A DNA stretch of 64,000 nt, taken from a virus. The notes under the pieces were generated by a model. That model ran no database searches. It was not told the DNA's origin and saw only the letters and a program-made list of their open reading frames with translations. How positions within the stretch are numbered: position 1 is the stretch's first letter; every line of letters starts with the position of its first letter. Location of the stretch: IMG/VR virus record IMGVR_UViG_3300024259_002152, positions 1-64,000 of that record; one strand, given 5' to 3'. The position numbers and the translations under genes were made by a program. Positions 23,242 through 31,673 of this stretch are shown here, piece by piece.

Positions 23242-23334
23242 ATGTCCTGAATTTTCATTTGTCATATCTTATTGATTTTAAATGTCAAAAATTGACGATA
23301 TTAGTACGTTATTATTTTTTTAGGAGAAAATATT

Positions 23335-23679
23335 ATGAACGGTTTGACACAAGAAGAAAAAAGTATAGCTCTTCAGTATGCTATCAATGGGGCTGATTTT
23401 ATGTTTGAACCAAGTGTAGAATTGTGCAATAAGATTGCTAAGGGGGATTTGAAAGCTCAAGGAATTAACAGGGTTATGACTAGTATTATTTTGCAGAGAA
23501 AACCTATTAGATTAGATTCTAATATGGTTATTAAATATTGTCAAGGGACATTGGATACGAAAAATACTTGGTTATTTAATAATGGGAATATTAGAGTAGT
23601 TTCACCGAGGATGAAAGAGCCAGTTAAACTGAAACCAAAAGAAGATGGTACAAAAAAAGAGGAGAATAGCGATGAATAA
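23335..23679 (+). CDS. Hypothetical protein, 114 aa
   Basis: This mostly helical soluble protein (KSIALQYAINGADFMFEPSV, ...GINRVMTSIILQRKP) has a Lys/Glu-rich tail. TAGGAG precedes the ATG. It overlaps the next gene by 8 bases and heads a unit that runs to PhoH. Family not recognised. Confidence 0.6.
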   Translation: MNGLTQEEKSIALQYAINGADFMFEPSVELCNKIAKGDLKAQGINRVMTSIILQRKPIRLDSNMVIKYCQGTLDTKNTWLFNNGNIRVVSPRMKEPVKLKPKEDGTKKEENSDE

Positions 23680-23956
23680 TGAAAATAATAAGGAAGCTAT
23701 GCAAAACACATCTAAAAAAACGACTAAGAAAACCGTTAAGAGCAAAAATATCGAAATCACTAAATTTGACGATTTGGAGGGGAAATTTCTTCATGTTAAA
23801 GTAGGTAGTTCTGAATTCCCTGCTAGTGAAGAACATATAAATAATATTCAGAATCAGATAGTGGATTTGTTGGAGAAAAACAATGTTAATTGTTTAGTGT
23901 TTGTGACTCATCATGCAGTCTCTATGGACATCATCGAAAGGCAGATTAATAATTAA
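23672..23956 (+). CDS. Hypothetical protein, 94 aa
   Basis: The start is set at 23672, where GAGGAG has proper spacing; a longer in-frame ATG at 23645 lies inside the preceding gene. A Lys/Thr-rich N-terminus leads into a small alpha/beta domain (ITKFDDLEGKFLHVKVGSSE, ...VNCLVFVTHHAVSMDII). Family not recognised. Confidence 0.6.
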   Translation: MNNENNKEAMQNTSKKTTKKTVKSKNIEITKFDDLEGKFLHVKVGSSEFPASEEHINNIQNQIVDLLEKNNVNCLVFVTHHAVSMDIIERQINN

Positions 23957-23967
23957 TGGAGAGCATA

Positions 23968-24396
23968 ATGTTAAAAAAGCCTGTTTTTAAGAATTTTACT
24001 GAGTACTGGTATTACGCTCGGTATCTGTCAAGGGAGCAGAGAAAAATCATTTTCAAGAGTCTCCCTGCTGAGCAAAAGAAATTTTTAGACAATTCATATT
24101 TAAAGGAGGGATGGAGTGATTTATTCTATCGTAATGAGATTAATGAGAAGATTGATGAATTAAAAGAATTGTGTGGTTATGATATTTTAGAAATAAGATT
24201 AAAAGCGATACAGGGCAAGAGCGTCTATGTTTCTACTAAATTTTGGCAAATAGTCCAGGAGCAATTCGATAAAATCGTGCCAGAAGCAGTTCATTTTATA
24301 ATGGGAGGATTAAAATCAATCCCTGAGGAGATGAACGATCAAGTTTGTTTGATCGTCTATGATCCGTCAGAATCTCTTAAATCGTCTGATAGTTAA
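23968..24396 (+). CDS. Hypothetical helical protein, 142 aa
   Basis: ATG 23968 is preceded by GGAGAG, so it is preferred over ATG 23956. The sequence has a YYARYLSREQRKIIFKSLP helix and a GWSDLFYRNEINEKIDELKE segment, then a beta part (GKSVYVSTKFWQIV). I believe related proteins occur next to replication or PhoH genes in other phages, but the function is unknown. Confidence 0.6.
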   Translation: MLKKPVFKNFTEYWYYARYLSREQRKIIFKSLPAEQKKFLDNSYLKEGWSDLFYRNEINEKIDELKELCGYDILEIRLKAIQGKSVYVSTKFWQIVQEQFDKIVPEAVHFIMGGLKSIPEEMNDQVCLIVYDPSESLKSSDS

Positions 24397-24433
24397 TTTT
24401 TAACTTTTAAAATTTTTATTTACTAGGAGTCCT

Positions 24434-25171
24434 ATGTCTAGAAAAAAACGTAATGGGAATGGAAATGGGAACGATAACGGAAACGGGAATAGTAATGGAA
24501 ATGTAATAGAAACAGCCGAAAAAGAAGTAAGAACGATAAAAAGAATAACAGTAACAGCTAGAGGTGAAAATCAAAAAGCACTCTTAAAATCCATTAAAGA
24601 AAATTTAATAACAATTGCAGCAGGACCTCCAGGGTCTGGCAAAACGATGCTGTCAGTTGTTAGTGGTCTTAAAGGGTTTATAGCAGAAAAATATGATAGA
24701 ATGATTTTCACAAGACCATGTGTTGAGGCAAATGGGGAGAATCTGGGATTTCTTCCAGGAGATTTGAATGAAAAAATACATCCTTATATGTATCCTATCT
24801 TTGATTTTCTATCTGATTATTTAACAATAAAACAGATAGAAACATATGTTAAAAATCAATGTTTCTTAACTTTGCCCCTTGCTTTTCAACGGGGAATGAC
24901 ATTTCGTGATGCTTTTGTATTATTAGATGAGGCACAAAATACTACTCCTGAACAGGTTAGAATGTTTTTAACAAGAATTGGGGAGAATTGTAAGGTTGTT
25001 ATTACTGGAGATCCATTGCAGACAGATATTAAAAGTAAGAATGGTTTAGTTGATGCCTGTGAGAGATTGAGAGGAATAGATAGTTTGGGTATTATACAAT
25101 TATCTCATGAGGATATCGTAAGGAACCCAATTGTGAGGCAGATAGAAGAAAGATATTCAGAGGAAAAATAA
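24434..25171 (+). CDS. phoH: PhoH-like P-loop ATPase
   Basis: The 245-residue protein carries Walker A GPPGSGKT at 64-71, the FTRP block near 92, Walker B FVLLDEAQNTT at 161-171 and the sensor-like ITGDPLQTD at 190-198. All are diagnostic of PhoH ATPases, proposed to act on RNA and common in phages. A low-complexity Gly-Asn stretch (residues 7-23) precedes the domain and is unusual. The DNA coding it is a short repetitive GGNAAY array. AGGAG precedes the ATG. Confidence 0.9.
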   Translation: MSRKKRNGNGNGNDNGNGNSNGNVIETAEKEVRTIKRITVTARGENQKALLKSIKENLITIAAGPPGSGKTMLSVVSGLKGFIAEKYDRMIFTRPCVEANGENLGFLPGDLNEKIHPYMYPIFDFLSDYLTIKQIETYVKNQCFLTLPLAFQRGMTFRDAFVLLDEAQNTTPEQVRMFLTRIGENCKVVITGDPLQTDIKSKNGLVDACERLRGIDSLGIIQLSHEDIVRNPIVRQIEERYSEEK

Positions 25172-25242
25172 AGGTTTTTAAGGGTGTAAAGTTGAATATT
25201 TATTTATATATTTAATAGGCAAGTTGCGCTCTTGGAGAAAAT

Positions 25243-28200
25243 ATGTTTAATTTAAAAAAATTAATGAGAATAGTTAAAAAGGGAATATCTTTTGGCAATG
25301 CTTTTAATATTAGCAAGCAAGCGGTGTATAGAGGCACGGGAGAAGACATCGGGCTTACGGAGCAAAAAGAGAAAAATATTTATGAAGAGTCAGATCGCTT
25401 AGAAGAAGATATGGGTACACAATGGTTAGCTCAACAGGGTGTATCTGTTGAACCTTCTGATATTCCTGTTCAAATGGCTCCTGTTCCTGAAGATGTTCCT
25501 GATGTAGTAGAAGATCGAATGAATATGTGGCTAAAAGAGAATTTTAAAGATATTAATAATGAGGAAATTTCTGCTGTAACTGCTGATCCTGGTTTGTATA
25601 GAGAATTAGTATCTCATCCTGAATATGTACAAATTTTATCTGATAAAATAAAAGTTAATCATTCTGGATTAACAGATGCTCAGTCAGATTTATTTGTAGA
25701 GACAATGATGGCTAGGACTCAAGATTTGATGGGATCAATAGAAGAACGAGAAAGGGAGATGGAGGAAGAAGATGCATTAAAAAGTCAACAAACTATAGAG
25801 TTGCCAGAAACGGGTCTGGGTCAAAAACTTTATAATAAAATAGTTAATTTAACTCCAGAGGAGAATCAGGTATTTAAAGACCAGATGATGATGGGGTACA
25901 CTTCTCAAATGCTATCTGATGCTGTTAGTAATCATTTTGATGCGCCTCCAGGAAGTAGAATAGATCAAAGAATGAATTTCTTTTTGAGTAATCCTGTTTT
26001 TTTGGAAGATATATTTCAAGCAGATCCTGATTTTGCACAAAGATATCAGCAATATGACTCAAAATTCCAGAAAATAGATTTATTAAAACAAGAAAAAGGA
26101 GATTTTTTGCTTTCTGTGTTAGATAGGTTGATAGATATTTTAGATCCGTCAGTTGTAAATTGGCTTAAGAGGGGGTTTCCTTATCAGGGGAGAGCAAAAG
26201 GGCAAAACGTAAGAGAACAATCTCAAACAGATATTATGCCAGAGACTGATGACGGAAAAACTTCAGAACTTGGTGGTCTTGATCCGATAGAACAGGCTCC
26301 TCTTGCTACAACTGGCGCCGATGAAGGGGAATCAAGTAAATTTATATCAGATGCTACAAAATACTATTTAACAGACAATATTAATGAGATGAGGGTATTG
26401 AATCAAATTTCTTCTACAGCAATGATGGAAGAAGGAAAAAATAAGTATATGTATAGTTCTGAAGGGTCTCTAGATCAAGCTCGCGCTTTAAAGCAATATG
26501 GAGCAGCAGAAAAATTAAATGCATATTTTCTAGCTGTTGCTAGTCAGTTAAAAGATTTATTCGATGTTAGAGGCAATCCTTTAACTAGAGACATAACTCA
26601 ATTGGTATATAGGAATCCAGAGGGGAAAGCGGTAATGGATGTAGATGTCATGAAAAGAATGATGAATATTGGTGAAAGATCTAGAGAAATGGCAGAGCAA
26701 GAGGGGGAGCAAGAGGGATATAAGGAGGTTTCAGATTATACGAATTATATAGATGAATATAAAAATAGAATAAAATCTGGAGATGAAAAAGAGCCGTTTT
26801 CACCCAAATGGAAAGAAATGATCAATTATAATCTTGTTATGAGATCTTTTGCTGAATTGGGGGAAATAAAAAGTAAGATTCTTGATCTGAAAAAAAGAAA
26901 ACATACAGATCCTGCTTCATTTATAGCTCCATTAACGGGAGGGGGAGGATTGGGTTTATTGGAGCATTTTTCTGGTGTTGATGCCAATGATACAGAAGAA
27001 ACAAAGAACAAAAAGATGTCTGATTTTATTTATATGACTTTAAAACAAGATCCAGCCTTAAAAAAAGATCCTAAGGGTTATTCATTAAAAGCTCCTTTAC
27101 AAGCTTATGAAGACACAAAGGTTATAGATGGGTTGCAAAGAGAAATAGAACAAGATAAAGAGAGTTTATCATTTAAATATAATCAGAATAAACAAGATAG
27201 TATCAGGAGTAAAGAGCAGGAAATTAATAGTATGAGAAGAGAGATGGGGAAAAATTTTAAATCTCTTATTGGCACTTCTTATATTCCTATTTTAGGCCCT
27301 TTAGCTGATCAAGTTGATGAGAAAGTTGTGGACCCGAAGACGGGTGTGCTAAAAAATAAGTTTTCACAAGGCGCTTTGTTCGGTTTTGTAGAATTATTTG
27401 ATCATAATCCTACTAAGATGCAAAATTTTATAGGTTTGGGGCAACAGAAAAATAGATATGATGATCCTCTATACAGAACAAATACTGAATTATATTATAA
27501 AATTAGAGGGACAGAACCTCCAGAACATGTCAAGTCAATGATAGGTGCGTATACGGAAGGGAAGGAAACGGGGGCTCTTAGTAAAGATGAGTGGTATAAA
27601 GATGTATTTGACACGTATAGACAGTTTGACGTTTATCAAAGATCTTATGCAAAACAAAAAGAAAGATTAGATAAGGTTCAAGAAGGACTTAGTTCAAGAA
27701 TTTCTAAAGCTAATGATAAAATAGTTAATAAGATTGAGTCAGGAGAGATAGATTTAGAAAATATTCGAGATCGTATTAAAGACCCTGCTAAACAAATGGA
27801 ATTTGAAGAAAAGATGAACAGTTGGGACAAGGCGTCTGCTTTGCCTTCAGATTATTATGCTGATTATTTTGGGCTAGCAAAAACAGAAAAAATGATATTG
27901 CAAGATAAGAAAAAGATTAAAACTCTTCAACAAGGAGTGCCAAAGGAAGAGAAAAAGAGAAAAACAGAAAGAGCTGGAGAAGGAGAAGGGACTAAAGATT
28001 TGCTTGTCAAATTTAAAGAAAATAAAACAAGACTAGAACAAATATTTGAAGATCGTGGTAAAAAAATTGATTTATCTGCTCTTAAAATAGCGGAGTCTAT
28101 GTACCGAATTGTTCAAAATAGATTATTAAAGTTGTCGGAGATCAAGAAATCGAGTTATAAATTTGCATTTATAAATATAGGTTCAGTTGACGATATTATA

Positions 28201-28251
28201 AAAGAGGTTAAAAGAGATTTTGATGATTTCTTTGATAATTTATTTGAGTGA
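25243..28251 (+). CDS. Large charged structural-type protein, 1002 aa
   Basis: The protein is largely helical and very rich in Glu, Lys, Gln and Met, with no transmembrane segment, signal peptide or catalytic motif that I can see. Coiled-coil stretches occur around residues 160-190, 640-680 and 790-920. The length and position before head-tail genes would fit an internal virion or scaffold-like protein. It is followed by a small zinc-ribbon gene and a conserved small protein. I do not recognise a portal or capsid fold in it. Confidence 0.6.
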   Translation: MFNLKKLMRIVKKGISFGNAFNISKQAVYRGTGEDIGLTEQKEKNIYEESDRLEEDMGTQWLAQQGVSVEPSDIPVQMAPVPEDVPDVVEDRMNMWLKENFKDINNEEISAVTADPGLYRELVSHPEYVQILSDKIKVNHSGLTDAQSDLFVETMMARTQDLMGSIEEREREMEEEDALKSQQTIELPETGLGQKLYNKIVNLTPEENQVFKDQMMMGYTSQMLSDAVSNHFDAPPGSRIDQRMNFFLSNPVFLEDIFQADPDFAQRYQQYDSKFQKIDLLKQEKGDFLLSVLDRLIDILDPSVVNWLKRGFPYQGRAKGQNVREQSQTDIMPETDDGKTSELGGLDPIEQAPLATTGADEGESSKFISDATKYYLTDNINEMRVLNQISSTAMMEEGKNKYMYSSEGSLDQARALKQYGAAEKLNAYFLAVASQLKDLFDVRGNPLTRDITQLVYRNPEGKAVMDVDVMKRMMNIGERSREMAEQEGEQEGYKEVSDYTNYIDEYKNRIKSGDEKEPFSPKWKEMINYNLVMRSFAELGEIKSKILDLKKRKHTDPASFIAPLTGGGGLGLLEHFSGVDANDTEETKNKKMSDFIYMTLKQDPALKKDPKGYSLKAPLQAYEDTKVIDGLQREIEQDKESLSFKYNQNKQDSIRSKEQEINSMRREMGKNFKSLIGTSYIPILGPLADQVDEKVVDPKTGVLKNKFSQGALFGFVELFDHNPTKMQNFIGLGQQKNRYDDPLYRTNTELYYKIRGTEPPEHVKSMIGAYTEGKETGALSKDEWYKDVFDTYRQFDVYQRSYAKQKERLDKVQEGLSSRISKANDKIVNKIESGEIDLENIRDRIKDPAKQMEFEEKMNSWDKASALPSDYYADYFGLAKTEKMILQDKKKIKTLQQGVPKEEKKRKTERAGEGEGTKDLLVKFKENKTRLEQIFEDRGKKIDLSALKIAESMYRIVQNRLLKLSEIKKSSYKFAFINIGSVDDIIKEVKRDFDDFFDNLFE

Positions 28252-28265
28252 AATAAGGTTCAAAT

Positions 28266-28436
28266 ATGGTTATAACAATAGTATGTTCTCATTGCAGGAA
28301 TCATGATAAGGATCCTCAAATAGAAATCAATTTTAAAGATGGTAAAATATATTACATTTGTCCAGACTGTGAAAAAGAGAGCGTTATTAGTTTAAAAGCA
28401 GATTCTACTCCTTTGCCCAGGATAAGGAGAATGTAG
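28266..28436 (+). CDS. Small zinc-ribbon protein, 56 aa
   Basis: The short ORF has CSHC near residue 7 and CPDC near residue 33, with a short beta hairpin (QIEINFKDGKIYYI) between, giving one zinc ribbon. The C-terminus is basic (LPRIRRM). It lies 14 bases after the 1002-residue gene, and its stop is one base before the next start. Confidence 0.65.
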   Translation: MVITIVCSHCRNHDKDPQIEINFKDGKIYYICPDCEKESVISLKADSTPLPRIRRM

Positions 28437-28437
28437 T

Positions 28438-29013
28438 TTGTTTTTTATAGTTAATAAAACAAAAAATACGATAGTCATATCTGATATCGGGGTTACATTA
28501 GGCCCCAGACAAGCAACTGATTTAGATAAAAGTATGGATAGAAGTAAGTCCGATTCATCTAAATTTTTAAAAGCAGCTATTAGAAAAGGGGAAATAAGTG
28601 TTCGTATCAAAGATGGAGTTAAGCCATCTAATGTAGAACCTGCTAAAGTTGAAAATGGTCTTGATAATTTTAAAAAAGAGATGATAGCAGAGATGAAAGA
28701 TTTGTTATCTCAACAATCTCAACCTGTTGCTCAATCAGGTTTAGACAAAAAGGATTTGGCAGACTTTGCACAACAAATAATACAGAATATACCTAAACAA
28801 GAAACAGTTGTTATTCAAGGGCAAGGTCAGGAAATAAAGACCGAGGAAGAAGTTGAGATGGATGAGGGGATTTTAGCAGATATAAGTGCCAGAGCAGTTG
28901 ATCAACTTGTTGAGGGTAGTGATGCTAAATCTCTTAATTATAAAGAAGAAAAGCAAGAAAATACGATATTAAGTAATATCAGTGAACTTGAGGACTTATT
29001 TTTAAATGATTGA
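28438..29013 (+). CDS. Conserved small virion-operon protein, 191 aa
   Basis: The gene starts at TTG 28438, with AAGGAG 9 bases upstream. The N-terminus FFIVNKTKNTIVISDIGVTL followed by GPRQATDLDK resembles a domain I recall in phages of this type ('ivNkt...i.isdlg..l.pr...dLd'), perhaps structural. Residues 75-191 are helical and Gln/Glu-rich and end in ELEDLFLND. Function unknown. Confidence 0.55.
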   Translation: MFFIVNKTKNTIVISDIGVTLGPRQATDLDKSMDRSKSDSSKFLKAAIRKGEISVRIKDGVKPSNVEPAKVENGLDNFKKEMIAEMKDLLSQQSQPVAQSGLDKKDLADFAQQIIQNIPKQETVVIQGQGQEIKTEEEVEMDEGILADISARAVDQLVEGSDAKSLNYKEEKQENTILSNISELEDLFLND

Positions 29014-29091
29014 AAAATAGAACAAGGATATTTCCAAGCATAATATAATACTATTATAAAAGGTTAATCTTATTGTATTATGGAGATAGGA

Positions 29092-29259
29092 ATGGTCGAA
29101 AAAACAGGGATAAATTTTAGGATATCGATAAGTCATATTGAGAAATTAAAAAAAATTGCTAGAGAGAAAGCATATAAAGAAGATGTTGAGGTAAGTTATA
29201 TAGATTTAATCAAAGAAGCATATGAAGAGAAATATAGTCTGGAGGTTGATAATGGGTAA
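29092..29259 (+). CDS. Small ribbon-helix-helix-like protein preceding an HNH endonuclease
   Basis: The 55-residue ORF (start 29092 with GGAGATAGG upstream) has a strand GINFRISISH followed by two helices (IEKLKKIAREKAYKE, VSYIDLIKEAYEEKYS), the outline of a MetJ/Arc or CopG domain. Its stop overlaps the start of the HNH gene. The same arrangement exists at 52691, so it probably regulates or accompanies the endonuclease. Confidence 0.6.
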   Translation: MVEKTGINFRISISHIEKLKKIAREKAYKEDVEVSYIDLIKEAYEEKYSLEVDNG

Positions 29260-30136
29260 AAAACTGACTTACCAGGAAGTAAAAAAGAGATTTGAAGATG
29301 AGGGGTGTGAGTTGCTCGATGAATATTATTGTAATAGTCAATCTAAAGTAAAATATGTTTGTAATTGCGGAAATGAGTCGATAATACGGCCGCATAGTTT
29401 TTTTAATGGGCATCGTTGTCAGAAATGTGGGTCTCAAAAAGCAGGAAAAAAAGTTAAGAATACATTTAAGTATGTTAAGCAATATTTTGAAAATTGTAGT
29501 TGTAAATTATTAGAAACAACATATATAGATAATAAAACTAGAATGAAGTTTATTTGTAGTTGTGGGAATAAGTCTAAAATTAGTTTTAATAATTTGACAA
29601 ACGGGCAAAGATGTATGAAATGTAGGGGAAGAGAAAAACACACATTCGAATATGTAGTACAGTATTTTAAAAAGGCTAGTTGCAAATTATTGGAAACAAA
29701 ATATTTAAACAATAAAACTAAAATGAAATTTGTTTGTAATTGTGGGAATAAGTCGGAAATAAACTTTCGTTCTTTTCGGCAAGGAACAAGATGTAAAAAA
29801 TGTAATAAGAAAAATAATTCTAATTATAATCCTAATTTAACAGATAAAGATAGAGAAGATAGAAGAAAATCTTTAGGATATAAACAATGGGTTAAAGATG
29901 TTTATAAAAAAGATAACTATACATGTCAAAAGTGTTTTAAGATAGGATATAAATTAAACGCTCATCATATAGAGGGTTTCGCTGAGAATAAAGAATTAAG
30001 AAAAGATATAGATAATGGAATAACTTTTTGCAAAGATTGTCATGATATATTTCATTCGATATATGGCAGGAAGAATATAACTAAAAAACAATTAGATGAT
30101 TTTAAATCTAAACAAGGTACAAAGAAGGTAGGTTAG
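29252..30136 (+). CDS. HNH homing endonuclease with three zinc-ribbon DNA-binding repeats
   Basis: ATG 29252 has GGAGG 7 bases upstream and is preferred over the longer form at 29222. Three repeats of about 60 residues, each 'F.yvk..Fe...CkLLe..Y.n...kmk..C.CGn.s.i....f..G.rC.kCg', carry two Cys pairs and are likely site-recognition modules. A linker NPNLTDKDREDRR leads into an HNH domain with CQKC, LNAHHIEGF and CKDCHDIFH near residues 235-280. It is free-standing between complete genes. Relatives lie at 35547 and 52842. Confidence 0.85.
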   Translation: MGKKLTYQEVKKRFEDEGCELLDEYYCNSQSKVKYVCNCGNESIIRPHSFFNGHRCQKCGSQKAGKKVKNTFKYVKQYFENCSCKLLETTYIDNKTRMKFICSCGNKSKISFNNLTNGQRCMKCRGREKHTFEYVVQYFKKASCKLLETKYLNNKTKMKFVCNCGNKSEINFRSFRQGTRCKKCNKKNNSNYNPNLTDKDREDRRKSLGYKQWVKDVYKKDNYTCQKCFKIGYKLNAHHIEGFAENKELRKDIDNGITFCKDCHDIFHSIYGRKNITKKQLDDFKSKQGTKKVG

Positions 30137-30145
30137 GATAAAATA

Positions 30146-30370
30146 ATGCCATTAACAGATAGTGAAAAAGAATGGATTGTAAGCGAAGCATTAAAGACTG
30201 ATGAGGGAAGAGCAGGATTGTCTGAATCTATGGTGGAGCCCATAAGAGATCATATTGGTCCTTATAGATTCTCTTTTTCTGTGCCCAAAGAAACTAAAAT
30301 ATATAAAATAGAAAAATATGAAGATATTGTTTCAGATATAAGCAATAGATTTAAGATATTGGATTTATAG
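30146..30370 (+). CDS. 74-aa protein with C-terminal RFKILDL tag
   Basis: The body contains ALKTDEGRAGLSESMVEPIR, which resembles the N-terminal arm of some phage major capsid proteins ('R..La..M.ePIr'), then a short strand region and the tag SNRFKILDL. The tag's acidic position is Lys here, the only such case among the seven. If the capsid-like resemblance is real, the protein may interact with capsid or capsid-protease components. It lies directly after the HNH gene, at some distance from the other tagged genes. Confidence 0.6.
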   Translation: MPLTDSEKEWIVSEALKTDEGRAGLSESMVEPIRDHIGPYRFSFSVPKETKIYKIEKYEDIVSDISNRFKILDL

Positions 30371-30381
30371 GACAAAATAAA

Positions 30382-30549
30382 ATGTTTGAAAAAATACCAG
30401 ATGACAAAAAGGATAAAATAATTGCTCAGGCATTAGATGATCGTAAGGAAAAAATATTTCAACGAATGTCAAAAACTATAGTAGAAATGGTAAGTGAAGT
30501 AATACAAAAAGGAAAGAATAAGAAAAAGGAGTATAAGGATGGTTTCTAG
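30382..30549 (+). CDS. Small helical protein upstream of actin-like gene, 55 aa
   Basis: The ORF reads MFEKIPDDKKDKIIAQALDD and continues as a single charged helix to a basic tail KGKNKKKEYKDGF. It overlaps the start of the actin-like gene by 11 bases, as adaptor or partner genes of filament systems sometimes do. It could be the filament's partner, but it follows no recognised adaptor family. Confidence 0.5.
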   Translation: MFEKIPDDKKDKIIAQALDDRKEKIFQRMSKTIVEMVSEVIQKGKNKKKEYKDGF

Positions 30550-31597
30550 GATATACGGACTCGATTGTGGCACGATGTTTTTTCAGGTCGCAGAAAATAA
30601 TGAGGATGGTACACTTAATCTTAAAGAGATTAGAAATGCTTTTGTGGAGTTAGAAGCTTCTGAAGATATAGAGCAAGTCCTTGCTCAGAATGACTGGCAA
30701 TATGTTAGTGATGATAAACATTATTATGTTATAGGAGAAGATTCAATGAGAGTTGCCAGAATGTTCCCAGGTAAGGTTGAATTAAGAAGACCTATGCAGG
30801 GCGGAGTTTTAAATAAGGGAGAGGATAAGAAGATGCTTGTTATGGCAAAAATGATAGAATCTTCTATAGGAAAAGCTCCTGATAATAATTCTTTAGTTTG
30901 CACTTGTGTATCTTCTGATCCTGTAGACGGAGCACAAGACAATTTGTTTCATAAAGCCAGATTAGAAGGAATGTTCAAACGTCTTGGGTGGAATGTGAAG
31001 GTGATAGAAGAAGGGCATGCTGTTATTTTGTCAGAAAAACCAGTTATGATTGAAAAAGATGGGTCCAAAACCCCTTTTAGTGGTATAGGAATATCTTTTG
31101 GAGCAGGAAAAGTTAATTGTGTTTTAGCATATAAAGCTCTTCCTGTTATAGGGATGAGTGCTGCCAGATCTGGAGATTGGATTGATAAAAAAGTTTCAGA
31201 GCATACAGATAAACCTATCTCTCAAGTTACTAACATAAAAGAAACAAAGTTAGATTTTAACAATATAGATTATGATGATGATGTTGTTTTTGCATTGGAG
31301 GCATATTATACAAATATGATAGAATATGTATTTAAGAATTTTGGTAAGAAGTTCGCTAGTGTAAAAAGTGAGTTTGAGGCACCATTGGATGTTGTTATTG
31401 CTGGTGGAACCTCTATGCCTAAAGGATTTAAGGATAAGGTTAAATCTGTTATTGATAGTTTAGATTTGCCATTTGAAATTAAAGACGTTATTCAATCTAA
31501 AGATCCTAGAAATGCCGTTGTTAAGGGTTTATTAACTCAAGCCATTATCTCTCAAAAGAAAGTGAAAGATAAGCAGATAGAGGAAATGCTTGAATAA
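30539..31597 (+). CDS. Actin-like ATPase (ParM/StbA-type filament protein)
   Basis: The 352-residue protein has the phosphate-1 loop YGLDCGT (residues 6-12), the phosphate-2 block GIGISFGAGKVN near 182 and the adenosine block VVIAGGTSMPKG near 284, in the correct order for the actin/Hsp70 fold. Its size and spacing fit ParM-like plasmid and phage segregation filaments. In a phage it could position or segregate replicated genomes or organise host DNA. AAGGAG precedes the start. A terminator follows. Confidence 0.8.
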   Translation: MVSRIYGLDCGTMFFQVAENNEDGTLNLKEIRNAFVELEASEDIEQVLAQNDWQYVSDDKHYYVIGEDSMRVARMFPGKVELRRPMQGGVLNKGEDKKMLVMAKMIESSIGKAPDNNSLVCTCVSSDPVDGAQDNLFHKARLEGMFKRLGWNVKVIEEGHAVILSEKPVMIEKDGSKTPFSGIGISFGAGKVNCVLAYKALPVIGMSAARSGDWIDKKVSEHTDKPISQVTNIKETKLDFNNIDYDDDVVFALEAYYTNMIEYVFKNFGKKFASVKSEFEAPLDVVIAGGTSMPKGFKDKVKSVIDSLDLPFEIKDVIQSKDPRNAVVKGLLTQAIISQKKVKDKQIEEMLE

Positions 31598-31623
31598 AAA
31601 ACAAGGTTTTTAATATATTTTTT

Positions 31624-31660
31624 AAGAAGTTATATGTGTAAAGCATATAGCTTCTTTTTT
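31624..31660 (+). terminator. Rho-independent terminator
   Basis: A long stem AGAAGTTATATG/CATATAGCTTCT with one G-T pair is followed by seven T. Confidence 0.85.
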
Positions 31661-31673
31661 TATGGAGAATATT

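Noticed and set aside
24440-24510. Short repeated GGNAAY units as a CRISPR-like array
   Set aside because: They encode an in-frame Gly-Asn linker at the start of PhoH and have no spacer structure.
10587-30370. The tag as a DNA repeat or recombination site at gene ends
   Set aside because: Copies differ at many synonymous positions and always in frame with the stop, which fits selection on the peptide and not on the DNA.
31555-31565. GTGAAAG box inside the actin-like gene
   Set aside because: It lies in coding sequence with no TATAAT at the right distance.
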